64,000 bases of DNA from Bactrocera neohumeralis (Eukaryota; Arthropoda; Insecta; Diptera; Tephritidae): the NCBI RefSeq assembly GCF_024586455.1, contig NC_065921.1, positions 73,799,865 to 73,863,864 on the forward strand, read 5' to 3'. Of this stretch, positions 34,561 through 46,200 are shown piece after piece. Below the pieces are notes generated by a model, which searched no databases, was not told where the DNA came from, and saw only the letters and a list, made by a program, of their open reading frames with translations. The position numbers were made by a program, and so were the translations under genes. Each line of letters begins with the position of its first letter. Position 1 is the stretch's first letter.

Positions 34561-37035
34561 ATCCTTAGACTATTGTTAACATATATCTAAATATATCCTA
34601 CTGCATAAATCAACTATTACAGGGAAACTCATGGAAGTCAAATTAGCTTCACTAAGGGAGTAGGCGTGGTTATGCTTCAATTTCGTATTATGCTTAGAGC
34701 GCACATTTTGAGAACTTTATAGCTATTATAACACAAAATCGTTCAGATTTTTTAAGTTATTCATGATATAATCGTATTTACTACGCTGAGTGAAAGAAAT
34801 AGGAATTGGAGCGAGCTTCTTTTGTAATAATCCACTCTCACTGCGTTAGGTTATGAAAGCCAGCAATAACTACACCCTCAACAGGTTGGTAGGTAGGTAA
34901 TAGCGCAGGCGCTTCAGACTCAATTAGCGCTAAATGTGCCCTAATTAATATCACCTGAGTCATATGGGCATAGAAGGAAAGTCATATGAGAAGATGGAGG
35001 ATTTGGCAGCTCTGTGGGCAGTTAGGAACATAGTTCGCTTAGCGGACCTAGATCATTCAGCTCTTTCAAAGGTTGTTTGAAGCAATAGATCCTAGAGGAA
35101 CATTTCAGCCCTAAGAACACTAAACACTACCAACACAGGTCACCGTTCTTCGGTATAGTCTTGAAGGCGGATAGACCAAAAAGATTATACTGCTAGACAA
35201 AAGAGAACATAGAATTATTGTAAGGGTCATCTACCTTTAAGAGAACACTTTCAGAAATTTGAAAAGGTGGATACGAAATGCAAAGGATACGCGAAGGATG
35301 ACTAGATGATGGAATATTAAGTAATTCAGGGTAGTGTTGATGGGGGGACAGATCAAAAAGCTTCTATTTTTATGCAAAACCAAAATTAGTAAAGAGTGGA
35401 TTCGGCGGAGAATAATGAGACGCTAGAATGTTAACTTTGCGAATGCTCAGCTTTCAGCCGGCTGAGACGGTATATCTTTTGTTGATTTCTAATGATCCAA
35501 CTTATGAGACTGGTGTAGAAAAAAATCAGTTATGCTCCCAAGTACATTGGATTTCTGGATAGCAAAATCGGTATAAAGGTGGCCTAAGCGTGACTACGGT
35601 TTGGCGTATCTGCGCCCCCCTTTTTAACCAACCAAAGCTTACTGCTATAAGCGACAGTAACCATAGTCATAGTCACTAGCGAATTTAGCCAAATTTTATA
35701 TCGTGTTTATATGAGTAACTCTACTAGTGTTGGCGTAAGACCACTTTATTTTAACGATTTCACCATATTTCGGAAAATTTTGTCCCAAAACTAATTCAAC
35801 TACTAAAATCAGTTGAATGCAGCGTTAAGTATGCGTTAAGTTTTCACTTACATTTAAGTGAGCAACAAATGTTGTTTGCGTCTCGTTGTTTTGTGTGTTT
35901 AATGCTCTTAAGTAATGGATAGTAAAGGACAGCGAAGTGAAAACCTAAAGTCACCTAAAATGCAAAATAACATAACATCACAATATAACAAAAACCACTT
36001 AAATTGAAAGAAAGTTTTAGTTGAGGTTATAAAGTGGTTATGTATTGGTTATATCCGACAGCGGAAGCTCAAAATTTTATGATACATGTATGTAATACGC
36101 GACTTTCACAATAAAATAACTGCAAATTCTTCAGACCGACTGTCAGGTAAGACTGGATCCAAAATGAAGGTCGACAAAATCCCTCATGGACCAAAGTCTT
36201 AATTCGGACCTATGCTGTCAACAATTAAACCGTCTGAAGGAAACCATAGCCCAGAAACGACCAGCTTTCGCCAAAAGCACAGGAATTTTCTTCCATTAGC
36301 ACATCGCCAGGTCATACATTTCGGTAGTGACGTGAAAAAGCTTCGTGAGCTTGGTTGGGAACTTCTTATCAGCCACCTTATAGTCGGAACCTGCCACCAA
36401 GTGAATATTACCTGCCATAAATAGGGCGAATGATTTTGGAGGTAAAAAATTCGTTTCAACAGAAGCTTAAGATAATCGTCTGTTTCTTGTCGATAGGGAT
36501 GAGTGGCATTATAAACAAGTTATCGAAAAACACGTACCTACAAGCCAACTTGATCCCATTAAATGGTCTAAAAATGAATGATTCATGTATAATTAATTTA
36601 ATATACTTTCTTTTCACTTTAAGAACTCTCCAGCGCTGCCAATTTTATTTATTTATCTCCCCTCAGTCCATTCTGATAACCATTCTCGTTTTAATTAATT
36701 TATGGAAACTTTGTCGTCATTTGGTGTGCATTAATTTATTTCCTTTCTTATGCTTTATCCTTGAATAAATCTTCATCCCTTTGTGTCAGCCAGCATTTAG
36801 GGTGCGCTCCCTAATGCGTCTCAATGCATTTCACGCTTCAGCCAATAGCGTTGCATTCTGCTTTATTCCTAGCTGTGTACAATATTTTTTCTAAGCAATA
36901 AGTATATATGCAGAAATATGAGTGTAGGTAGATGTGGTGTCTTCAAAGAACTTGACATTTCGTTAACATAGTTCAGCACGAAAGGATGGTCTTGCTATGG
37001 TTCAAGTAATACCTAGTTTCAGTTAGAGTGGGAGC
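34561..37035. other. intergenic, largely unresolved
   Basis: No domain recognised. The 36,199-36,459 minus frame looks like decayed element sequence but cannot be assigned. The rest is AT-rich with no repeat I can define. Confidence 0.35.
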
Positions 37036-37079
37036 TGGAGGACATTGCTTGAAAATAGTCTTTCTAATGTTTTTTTTTG

Positions 37080-37320
37080 ATTTCCAGTCAGTTTGTACGA
37101 TAGTTATATGCTATACTGGTCCGATATCGGCGGATTCGACTAATGAGTAGTTTGATGTTCTATACATATCCCAAAAATTAACTTATATACAGACAGACGT
37201 ACAGACATGTATATGAATGAGACTAAATCATATATATATATATAAGTTTTAAAGATCACCGACTTTTTTTCTGGGTATTACAAACATAATATACCCTGTT
37301 CAGAGTATAAAAACAATAGT
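37080..37320 (+). repeat. dispersed repeat, copy 2 (mate at 7,160)
   Basis: CAGTTTGTACGATAGTTATA, TGGTCCGATATCGGCGGATT, ACAGACAGACGTACAGAC and ATATACCCTGTTCAGAGTAT in that order; the first copy has the same order with decay. It contains an (AT) run at about 37,231. Confidence 0.65.
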
Positions 37321-37559
37321 AACATAGTAATAATGGTTTCATGGTATCATTCATTATAAAGAAGCATACCGATCAAATCATGGACCGATTTGAATATTTT
37401 TTTGTTGGATTGCGAGGCGTAATACTCGATCGTATCAATCGTAAGAGGTTTGGGTAAGCTAATAGTTAGGTTAAGAGGTCGATCCTAACAGGGATCTCAT
37501 TTGGACAGCTAAGAACGCTGGTCCGTTGTGTTACCTAAAACTCCTATATCATATGACCC

Positions 37560-38880
37560 TCACAAATCGCCAAAGCGCATCGATCCTTTCACAAATTTGT
37601 CGAGACGGTTAATGCCAGTTTCGGTTATGCCATCTGGTTCGCCGTAGGTAAGAATGACAAGATATTTCAATCTCTGTCTTACAAAGGCCGGACAATGGCG
37701 GAGAAAGGCCTGTACGTTTCTACCCCACCCTCCACCATAAAACTGAAAACTAGTCTTCAACAAGATTTTTAGCTTTACTGCGTGAATGGCTATTGGACAG
37801 TGACCAGAAAGTAACACATACGACTGCAGAAAGATGTACTTTGCTGAGGACAAGTATTTCAGTAGATCACATGTGTTATATACTAGGTCAAAAGGATGTC
37901 GCAGTCGCACAGAGGCTGGTTATCGAACAGCGTCTGCTTAGCGCATATAAAGTCCATTGGTCATGTGCTAGAACGTAAAATGTTAATGCAGATGCAAATT
38001 CGTCCCATTCTGCTGTCAGCGGGGCAAAGTTGCCTCTCTGGCTAGTCCATCGGCTTTGTAAGCGGCAGCGATTCCGATGCGATCAGGCACCCAAACTAGT
38101 CTGATGATGAAGTAGCTACGGTCGCGTCTATGTAAGCGTAACGGACCCCGATTTTTCCGGCCAAGGATTGTTAACTCGGCAGCATTCTTCAAAACTACTT
38201 CTGGCGCTGCAGCAACAACATGAAAAGTTTCATGCTATTTCTAGCTAGGACAGACGCTCCTTAACTAGCTTTGAACGCACAGTTAGCGAGTTCAACGCAA
38301 GTATTGCCGCTCTGCTGTCGGAGTGAATGCTCAACTCCTCGAAAGAGGCTGCAGTTCATACATGTAGACCACCTTAACAGTACGTATACCGACACCTTCA
38401 TAGTAGCTTCTTCTGCCGGAAAATACTAAATGGGTCGGTAGAATAAAATTGACAGAGAGTTTCTTACTCTCCCCCTCCTAACGACTCCTTCCCATCCATA
38501 TATTCAAGTAGTTTACCTCGTCGGTATGTGAGAGAAAAAGCAGCCGTCACGAGTTGCCTCTGCTCTGCGATGTAAAGATCCAAGTTTTCAGGTATGTAAT
38601 GGAAGTAGGAGAAAATTTTTGGCGTTTCCTTACCCGGACCCATTTATACCCAGCTTTTTTGAGCCTTAAGGTGCTCGTCACAGCAAAACACCTGCCGGCA
38701 ATATCCACAGGTGTTATGTAAAAAATGGCATTAAGTGCTGTTCTTGGTGTAGTAGAGAATCTGAGATGCTGATAAGAGCCGCCCTCCAATTGATTACGGT
38801 TTCGTAGAGCCAAAACACCACTTTTGGCGACAGCCCCATCTTTCCTCTACAACAATATAAGAAAACTCATTGATTCCCCA
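37560..38880 (-). pseudogene. family B non-LTR RT thumb to C-terminus
   Basis: Minus strand, high to low: GGSYQHLRFSTTPRTALNAI, FYITPVDIAGRCFAVTSTLR (thumb, I/R1 type), an RNase H region with decayed HSDSRAA at about 38,300, VWVPDRIGIAAAYKADGLAR at about 38,060-38,110, then the C-terminal end to 37,560. Many frame changes. It is the longest family B copy in the window. Confidence 0.7.
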
Positions 38881-38959
38881 TTCTCTGCTCAATGTTTCGA
38901 CCGCATGAAACCTTTCTATCAAGAATAAGCCTTACATATTTCAGGGTTGGTGTGACTGT

Positions 38960-39690
38960 CAGTGATTTTTGTTACAAATGTCACATCAAAATAATCATTA
39001 GTGTTTAGTAATGGTAAATTTTGTATGCGGTATCAATTTTCTGGTGCCGAAACGTTCAGAATGTTGGAAAAGACCTTCGGTGACGGTCAAGAACGCATTG
39101 ACGACGAACCACGTCCAGAATCAACGATTAACAGTCAGAGATCTTGCTTGCATCGTTGGAAACTCGGAAGAATCAGTGAAAACCATTTTGAAAGATAATT
39201 TTAGCCTAAGAAAAGTGAAATCACAATTGGTTCCAAAATCATTCAGTGTTTTCGAAAAACAGCGCTGCGTTAACGTCTGTGGAACAATGCTTTCCGACTA
39301 GCAGGATGTCATGAAGCGTATTATTACTAGTGATGAGTATTGGATCTATGCTTACGACCCAAAAACAGACGATCAATCGGCCGAATATCGTGGCAAAGGT
39401 GAGCCGAAGCCGAAAAAAACCACGTCAAAGCAGGTCAAAATCAAGGTTATGTTGACAGTTTTTTTTCGATTATCGAGGTGTGGTCCGAATTTCTTCCGAC
39501 CGCCCAAACTGTCAACAAGGAATACTATTTGAGTGTCATGCATCGTTTGCGCGAACTATTCGTAAAACGAGGCCGGAATTATGGGCCGACAATTATTAGT
39601 TTCTGCACCACGAAAATGCACCGTCGCAAGGGTTGCCACCTGCAAACAAATGTTAAATTAAGCATTACAAAATAAAAATCAAAGTTTGTT
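38960..39690 (+). pseudogene. mariner relic (same subfamily as 14, 53 and 55 kb)
   Basis: Plus strand: QRLTVRDLACIVGNSEESVK, TILKDNFSLRKVKSQLVPKS, a stop after CGTMLSD, then MKRIITSDEYWIYAYDPKTD (first Asp, DET changed to DEY), QVKIKVMLTVFF and, after another shift, LPTAQTVNKEYYLSVMHRLR. The second Asp region reads FCTTKMHRRKG; the C-terminus is gone. Confidence 0.8.
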
Positions 39691-41100
39691 GAAATAAAAA
39701 TAATATTTATTCAAAAATCCGTCTTATGCTAGATATGAACAATAATTGTATATACTAAATTAAAACTAATAAGAAATTATAATAAAATAAAACAAAAATT
39801 ATTGTACAATTAAAATATTATATAACTACAGCGTAGTGCGTATAAATTTATTAAATGAATGTTGAAAGTGCTTTTATAAATAATTGCGAGCGATGCTTAA
39901 ATATTTATGTGCAGATAATGAGTATTTCTCAGAGACAGCAAGCGGAGAGTTTACTAGTAACGGTGTTAAATAGAGTTTACTGCTAACGGAAGGTGCTGTC
40001 AGTTGCATTTATTGACAGAAAATATTTAAAATAATTGATTTTTCTTTACAAAGTGCGCATTTTAATTTTTTCATTTTACTAAATGATTTCAAAATTAAAA
40101 TGGAAGTTTGGGGTAAGGTAGATAAATGGAATACTTAATGGAAAACGTTTATAAAAAATAAATAAAAATAAGGAAATATAATTTTTAGGGTAAATTTTTT
40201 TATATTTTTATATGCAGAGCATACAGAAAAAAGAAAGAAAGGAAAAGTCAGAAAGAAAGGAAAAACTACGTGTGAAAGGAGCACACTTTCTTAGGTTAGA
40301 ATTTAGAGGTTTTCTAGGTTAGAACTACTTCAAAACTAAGACTTCGAATCATAACTAAGAATATCTAGAATAATTTTCTGTGTTAGAACTTATAGCTAAG
40401 ACTTCGAATCATACTATAGAGTTCTAGACTTACAAAAAAAAAATAATGTGCAATTTTTTGAATAATTTTGTTTTGCACTTCGTTATTTTTTTAAGCAAAA
40501 TTTAAATATTTATTATTTATAAATTCAACTTTGCACCTAATCGTATTTATTTTTCATTTTAATTTATACTATTTATAAGTATATATATAGTATTATGTAA
40601 CTAGCATTTAAATATTTTCTAGATTTGTTTGTGTATAAAATTAACTAGAACATAACTTTATTTTATTTGCATAAAACTTGAATAGCTACTTTTCAAAACA
40701 AAAACCAAATTAAAAAAAAATTCAAGAAAAAAAAATAAAAACAAAAAAATTAACAAAAAACAAAAAAATTGAAAAATAAATAAAAATAAAAAAAAATAAA
40801 ATATACAAAAAAAAATAAAAAAGAAATCTAAAAAAATTTAAAATAAAATTAAAAAAGTTTTAAAAACAAAGACAAAATTAGAAAAAAAAAAAAAAAAATA
40901 AATAAAAATTAAAAAAAAATTAACAAAAAACAAAAAAATATAAAAAGTAAATAAAAAAAAATTCAAGAAAAAAATAAAATAAAATAAAATAATAACAATA
41001 AAAAATTAAAAAAAAATAAAAACTTAAATACAAAAACATCAAAAAAAATTTAAAAAAATTTTAAAATTAAAAAAAATATTATAGAAACTAAACCAACACA
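39691..41100. repeat. AT-rich DNA ending in an A-rich tract
   Basis: 39.7-40.6 kb is AT-rich. From about 40,690 to 41,090 the plus strand is almost only A with single T, C or G interruptions, such as AAAAATAAAAAC. No gene. It lies just downstream of the Ptr stop codon and would be T-rich in that transcript's sense. Confidence 0.85.
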
Positions 41101-41216
41101 ACACTAGATTTATAAAAAACCACAATGAGCTTTTTTTCATACAATAAATGTCCAGTTCGTTACTGGCATGGTGCATAGTTCAATAAAGTGCAAAAGAGGT
41201 TTGCGTCCTCGCTACA

Positions 41217-41222
41217 TTTATT
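41217..41222 (-). terminator. candidate poly(A) signal for Ptr
   Basis: AATAAA on the minus strand about 105 bases after the stop codon at 41,325. It would give a short 3'UTR; a more distal site is possible. Confidence 0.45.
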
Positions 41223-41324
41223 GCGCTTACGCAAGCGCTACTCTTATGCGCTCACTTTTTCGTACACACAGACGCGCTTGCGCTCTCTCTTTTTCTCTCT
41301 TTCACTCTCTCGCTATCGCTACGA

Positions 41325-43260
41325 TCATTTGTAGTAAGCGCCGCCATATTGATATGTCGGTGGATGCTGCACGTTGTTGGGATAGTACAAATTGTGATGC
41401 GACGAGGAGCGCATTGGCGGGTGTGGGCGGTAAGCATTGGCGGCGGCGGCGGCTGATGAGGAGGAATTGGCATGCGCGGGCGCATAAGCCGCGCTATCGT
41501 CGCGTGCATTATTGTTGCCATAACGACGTGCGTAACGCTCTTCAATGTTGGATGGTGGCCAACGTTGGTAATGGCGTGTTGAATCCTCCGACGAGCGTCG
41601 ACGATGGTAACGTTTCACGGCTGTAGTCGTTGTGGCTGTTGGCGCGCTCATACGCTGATGATAGCTACTGTCATCGCCGCTACCAGCGCTATGTGGCGCA
41701 TTTGTGGCTGCCGTCGCGGCGTTTATGGCGGGTCTGTATTTACGTCGCGAACGTTCGTCTAGTGATGATGTGGGCGTGTAGGGTGCGGCGTCTATGCGCG
41801 CGGCCGGTGTGTCGATCACATCTTCACCGTGTGCGGCATGACGGCGTTGCATGTGCATAAAGTCGGCCGCGAAGTTGTCGTAGGCGCGCAAACCGATGAC
41901 GCTACGTTTGCGCTGCTCTTGCTCATCTTCGAGACGCGCACGCCACTCTTGTGCGGTTACTTGTTGGCCGTAAAGGTCGGCGCTGGGCTGGAATTGTGAT
42001 TGCGAGTTGGTGTAGAGATTGTGGTAGGATGAACGACGCCAACCCTCTTCATAGCGACGGCGCGTGTGTTCATCTTCGAGCGCTTGACGGCGTTGTGAAC
42101 GACTGGAGCTGGACTCGGAGGAGTCTTCGCCAGATGTGCCGATACCCAAATCTTTTTCGTCGCCGTAAGCTTTGTAGGGCGCACCCAGAAAACCTTTGCC
42201 GGTGCTATAAGGCATGGGCAGACCTAAGGGTGTGTGCTGTTGTAAGTAGTATGAGTTCAATTTGTCCATACTAGAGAGCTTCATGGGACTTTCTACGTCG
42301 GTAATTTCATCATTCTCGTCACCCACATCTGTGCCAGACCAAGTCTGCCAAGAGCCGGGTCCGAATAAGTGACAAAAGCACGGGTAGCAGGAAGAGTCCA
42401 TGCATTGCACCGAAGAATATCACGAGGAATACCATCTTAAAGAAAACTAGGAAGATGTAGCTCTGCGCTAGCAATAGCGCTATAATGCCAAGTATGGTCG
42501 AGGTGGAGCCCTGCACGATTGGCAAGCCGAGTGAGTGTAGCGCTTCGCGTACGCGTGCCTTTGGACTGCGTTTCTTCGACGACATGTAAGTGTAGCAAAT
42601 GTGTGCGGTAAAGTCCACCGAGAAGCCGATGCACATAATCAGATTGATCATAGAAATCGAATCGAGATTCACATCCCACAAAGCCATATAGCCAGCAACG
42701 CCCAACTCAATCGAAATGATCGAAAAGGCCACCCACAACGAGCACAGTATGTTGGGTATAAAGATGAAAGAAATGATCATCATAATGAGCGCACCAACGA
42801 TCATTGATTGTATCGAAGTCGGACGCACAAGCTCAAATTGATCGAAGAACACGAAGTACGGATGGAATATTGAGGCGTTCAGCGGTGAATCTTTACAAAT
42901 CTTGCGCAAATCACGCACCATTTCCTTCTCGTGATTCGTGTCGGTGATATTAACGGCTTGTATGAGAAAACGTGAAGCGATAATGCGTGTCTCATCTTCG
43001 TTGAATTTGACATCGAGTGAAAATGGATTGCCGGGGAATAGCCAATGCTCCTTGACAGCGTCAATAAACGATTGCTCGTCATCGATGGTCAAATTGAGAT
43101 AGTCATTGTTGCGATCGACAAACGAACGGAACGAACGTATCCACGATTCGGTATATAGTGATGACGTGACATACGATGTGTTCTCAAGTGTGCGTGTCAG
43201 CTCCTCGATTTGATCTTGCACAATGGGATCGGAATAGTTCAGATCGCCAGTGATGATCAC
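41325..43260 (-). CDS. Ptr: Ptr coding exon 9 (last, with 1-base frameshift)
   Basis: Loop 2, TM8 to TM12, and the C-terminal tail. Frame one ends 16 codons past LLSL; frame two carries FGPGSWQTWSGTDVGDENDE to the stop at 41,325. The family ends TM12 with LPVLLSLFGP, so a base (for example the A at 42,366 on the minus strand) is surplus. The tail has SSSSAAAAA and other low-complexity runs. Confidence 0.85.
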
Positions 43261-46200
43261 CTGTGTAGTGTATAAGTTAAAGTATTAGTGGTTGCGAAAG
43301 ATTTGTACGATGGAGTTTTGAACATACCTGCATGCGATATGGAAACTCGCGATAATACTCATCCTCACGATCGAAAAACTCCACTGAGTAGGAATCAGCC
43401 TTTGATAGCTTACGACGCTCCAAGCCCTCTTTAATCTGTGTGAGTCCATAACAAGCGCCCGCTAAATAGGTTGCAAATATCAGTATGATTAGCATTTTGC
43501 ACCATTTATTGTTAATCACAGCGGCCAGATGATCTTTGAAGAATGCCATAAACATGTGATCTTTGTTGTCGATTGGATTGTCGGGATCGTCGCGATTGAT
43601 GCCGCCCGCCATGATGGCTTTGTACAAGAAGTTGCGTTTTTCTGCGAAAAATAAAAATTTTCATTTAAATTTAATTTGAATGTTGACGAAAAATAAATAT
43701 ATACATATATATATATATATTGTGTATGTTAGCCAGAAGATATCTTCAAAAAATATTGTTCGAACTTTGCGACCATTGCAAAAGAAAAATATGACTAAAA
43801 GAATACTAAAAGTAGGCAAAATCCATAGTTATCGTATAACGTTGCATACATTTTTTTTTTTAAATTTATAAATTTAATTGCTGGATAAGCCGATCTATTA
43901 GTAAGGCATATTTGAGCAGTTCGTTTAAATATATATATATATTCAATCACTAGTATCGTAAAGCCCATATACGTGATGCTTATTTCAAAACTTCGTTATA
44001 AAAATAGTATCGAAGTGAATTTAAAACGTTGCCTACATTTAGGGTAATGCTGAGTTGAACTCAAATTGTTCAAAAAATTGGTTGAAAATGTATTCTTAGT
44101 TAAAAATAGTTCAAAAATATTTATGAAAATTTAATTTAAAAGACCTTAAAGTCCACACAAACCGTGAACATTGTATTGCTCAGCTTCGTTTCCATGGCCG
44201 CCATAATCGCTATCTGACTTCAATGTGCGCTTTATGATCGATTACTGCAATTTTCTTAACCGTAATTATTTATCGTATATTACTTTTGTCTTTCCAGTAC
44301 AAAGCATGTCTAACATTGACCTAGAAAAAGCGCCTATGCCGCAGCGAGTGCGCAGAATTCAGTATTCCACGGCACTGCCTACTGCAACAACGCTTACGAA
44401 CTGTCGATGATTGCTGCTCTAATAATGTTATTAGTTACTTGCTTTTGCTTTTGTTGCATTTTCAAGTGCACAGGTGCATTACGCACAAGTATTCCCCCTT
44501 TTCATGTAATAGTGTCTGATCGAGCTGCCTTTATTAGCCGACATCTTCGACTATCAAGTTCACTAGGCTTTGGTCTAAATAAAACAACAAATCAGTTTAT
44601 TATGTTGGGGTTAATAGAGTTGGAAGCCATTTACCATGACGGAGAGTGAATTCAATGTAGTAAGCAGAGGACTGTTTGGCTGGAGCTCGCCATTACAAAT
44701 TGGATCAAATAATGAGCTGAGCTCACCTGCTGCCTGTGCTCGTTTGCTGGGAAAGTACGAGTGATTTGAAAGGAATGTTTGCCTTTGTGAGATCAAATTT
44801 AATAGATAAATAAATATTTCCCACCACAGATCTTGTATCGGAAAAGGAAAATCAGATCTCATCCAGATTTTATTGGTGTAAATAAGAGTGGAATGAAGAG
44901 ATTTTTATAAAATATTTGAGAATTTCATATAATCGCTGAGTATTGATGGTCAAAAACTGAAAAAAAAAATTTTGAGAACTTTTTTGGAGATAAGAAATAA
45001 CTTGAGAGACTCGATAATTACTCGTTATACTATGTTAGGTTATAATTCATAACTGATTGCTCACTGGTAGTTTTATATCATTTAAAAAAATTCAAAATCT
45101 TATAAGAGGAAGCTTTTTTCATTTTTTATTTATACGGGTTTTCGGTAACACAACGGAACGCCGTTCAAAGCTGTCCAAGTAGTTCCATTTTAAGATCGAC
45201 CTCATAACCTAACCTAACCTACATTAGTATATCGGTTGCCAGTTGTATAAGCGTTTTTGAAGGAGATGAACTAATCACTTTTACTTTCTTCTCATGTTTC
45301 ATCATTATCAGATTAAGACTAAAACACTTCGGAGCTTTTACCTTAAGACATCCCGTTGAGCCGGTGGGGATAGGTACAAAGGTTAGGTTATGTTAGTCTG
45401 GTAGTCCAATGATCCACGCATAGACCAGTTTTGGTCCTTTGCGATACCAGATGGAGTTCAAATACTAGGTCCATCAGGAGGACACATCTTTTAGGATGCC
45501 TACGCTTGACGAGAATTTCAACACACTCTGTGGATTCACTATCGATACCTCTTCCAGTGTATCTTATTGTGAGGACCCCAGATGCTTACAGCGTAGTATT
45601 GCCAATGCGGGTCAAGTGTACGGGCACTTGTTCAATCGGGTTTTGATGATGGATTACCGGCCGAGATATTCAAATACGGCGGAGCATGCATCAGATTCTT
45701 TATAGAATATGGTTGGACGAAAGCATGCCCGACGATTGGAATTTAAATGTGCTCTGCCCAATCTACAAAAAGGAAGACCTCACAATTTGCGCCAACTACC
45801 GTGGGATAAGCCTCCTCAACATCGAATAAAAGGTTCTATCGAGCGTATTGTGCGAAAGATTAAAGCCCACCTTCAACAAACTGGTTGGATATTATCAGTG
45901 TGGCTTTCGGCCTGGAAAATCAACAACTGATCAGTTCATCATTCGCCAAATCTTGGAAAATACCCATGAAAAGAGGATCGACAAACACCACCTCTTCGTC
46001 GATTTCAAAGCTGCTTTTGACAGCACGAAAAGTAGCTGCCTTTATGGCAATATGTCTGAATTTGGTATCCCCATAAAGTTAATACGACTGTGTAAACTGA
46101 CATTGAGAAATATCAAAAGCTCCGTCAGGATCGGGAAGGACCTCTCCGACCGTTCGATACGAAATGAGGTTTCAGAGAAGGAGACTCTACAAACTTGTAT

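Noticed and set aside
41168..42274. Plus-strand frames of 76 to 152 codons
   Set aside because: Shadows of the GC-rich last Ptr exon on the opposite strand; no independent signal.
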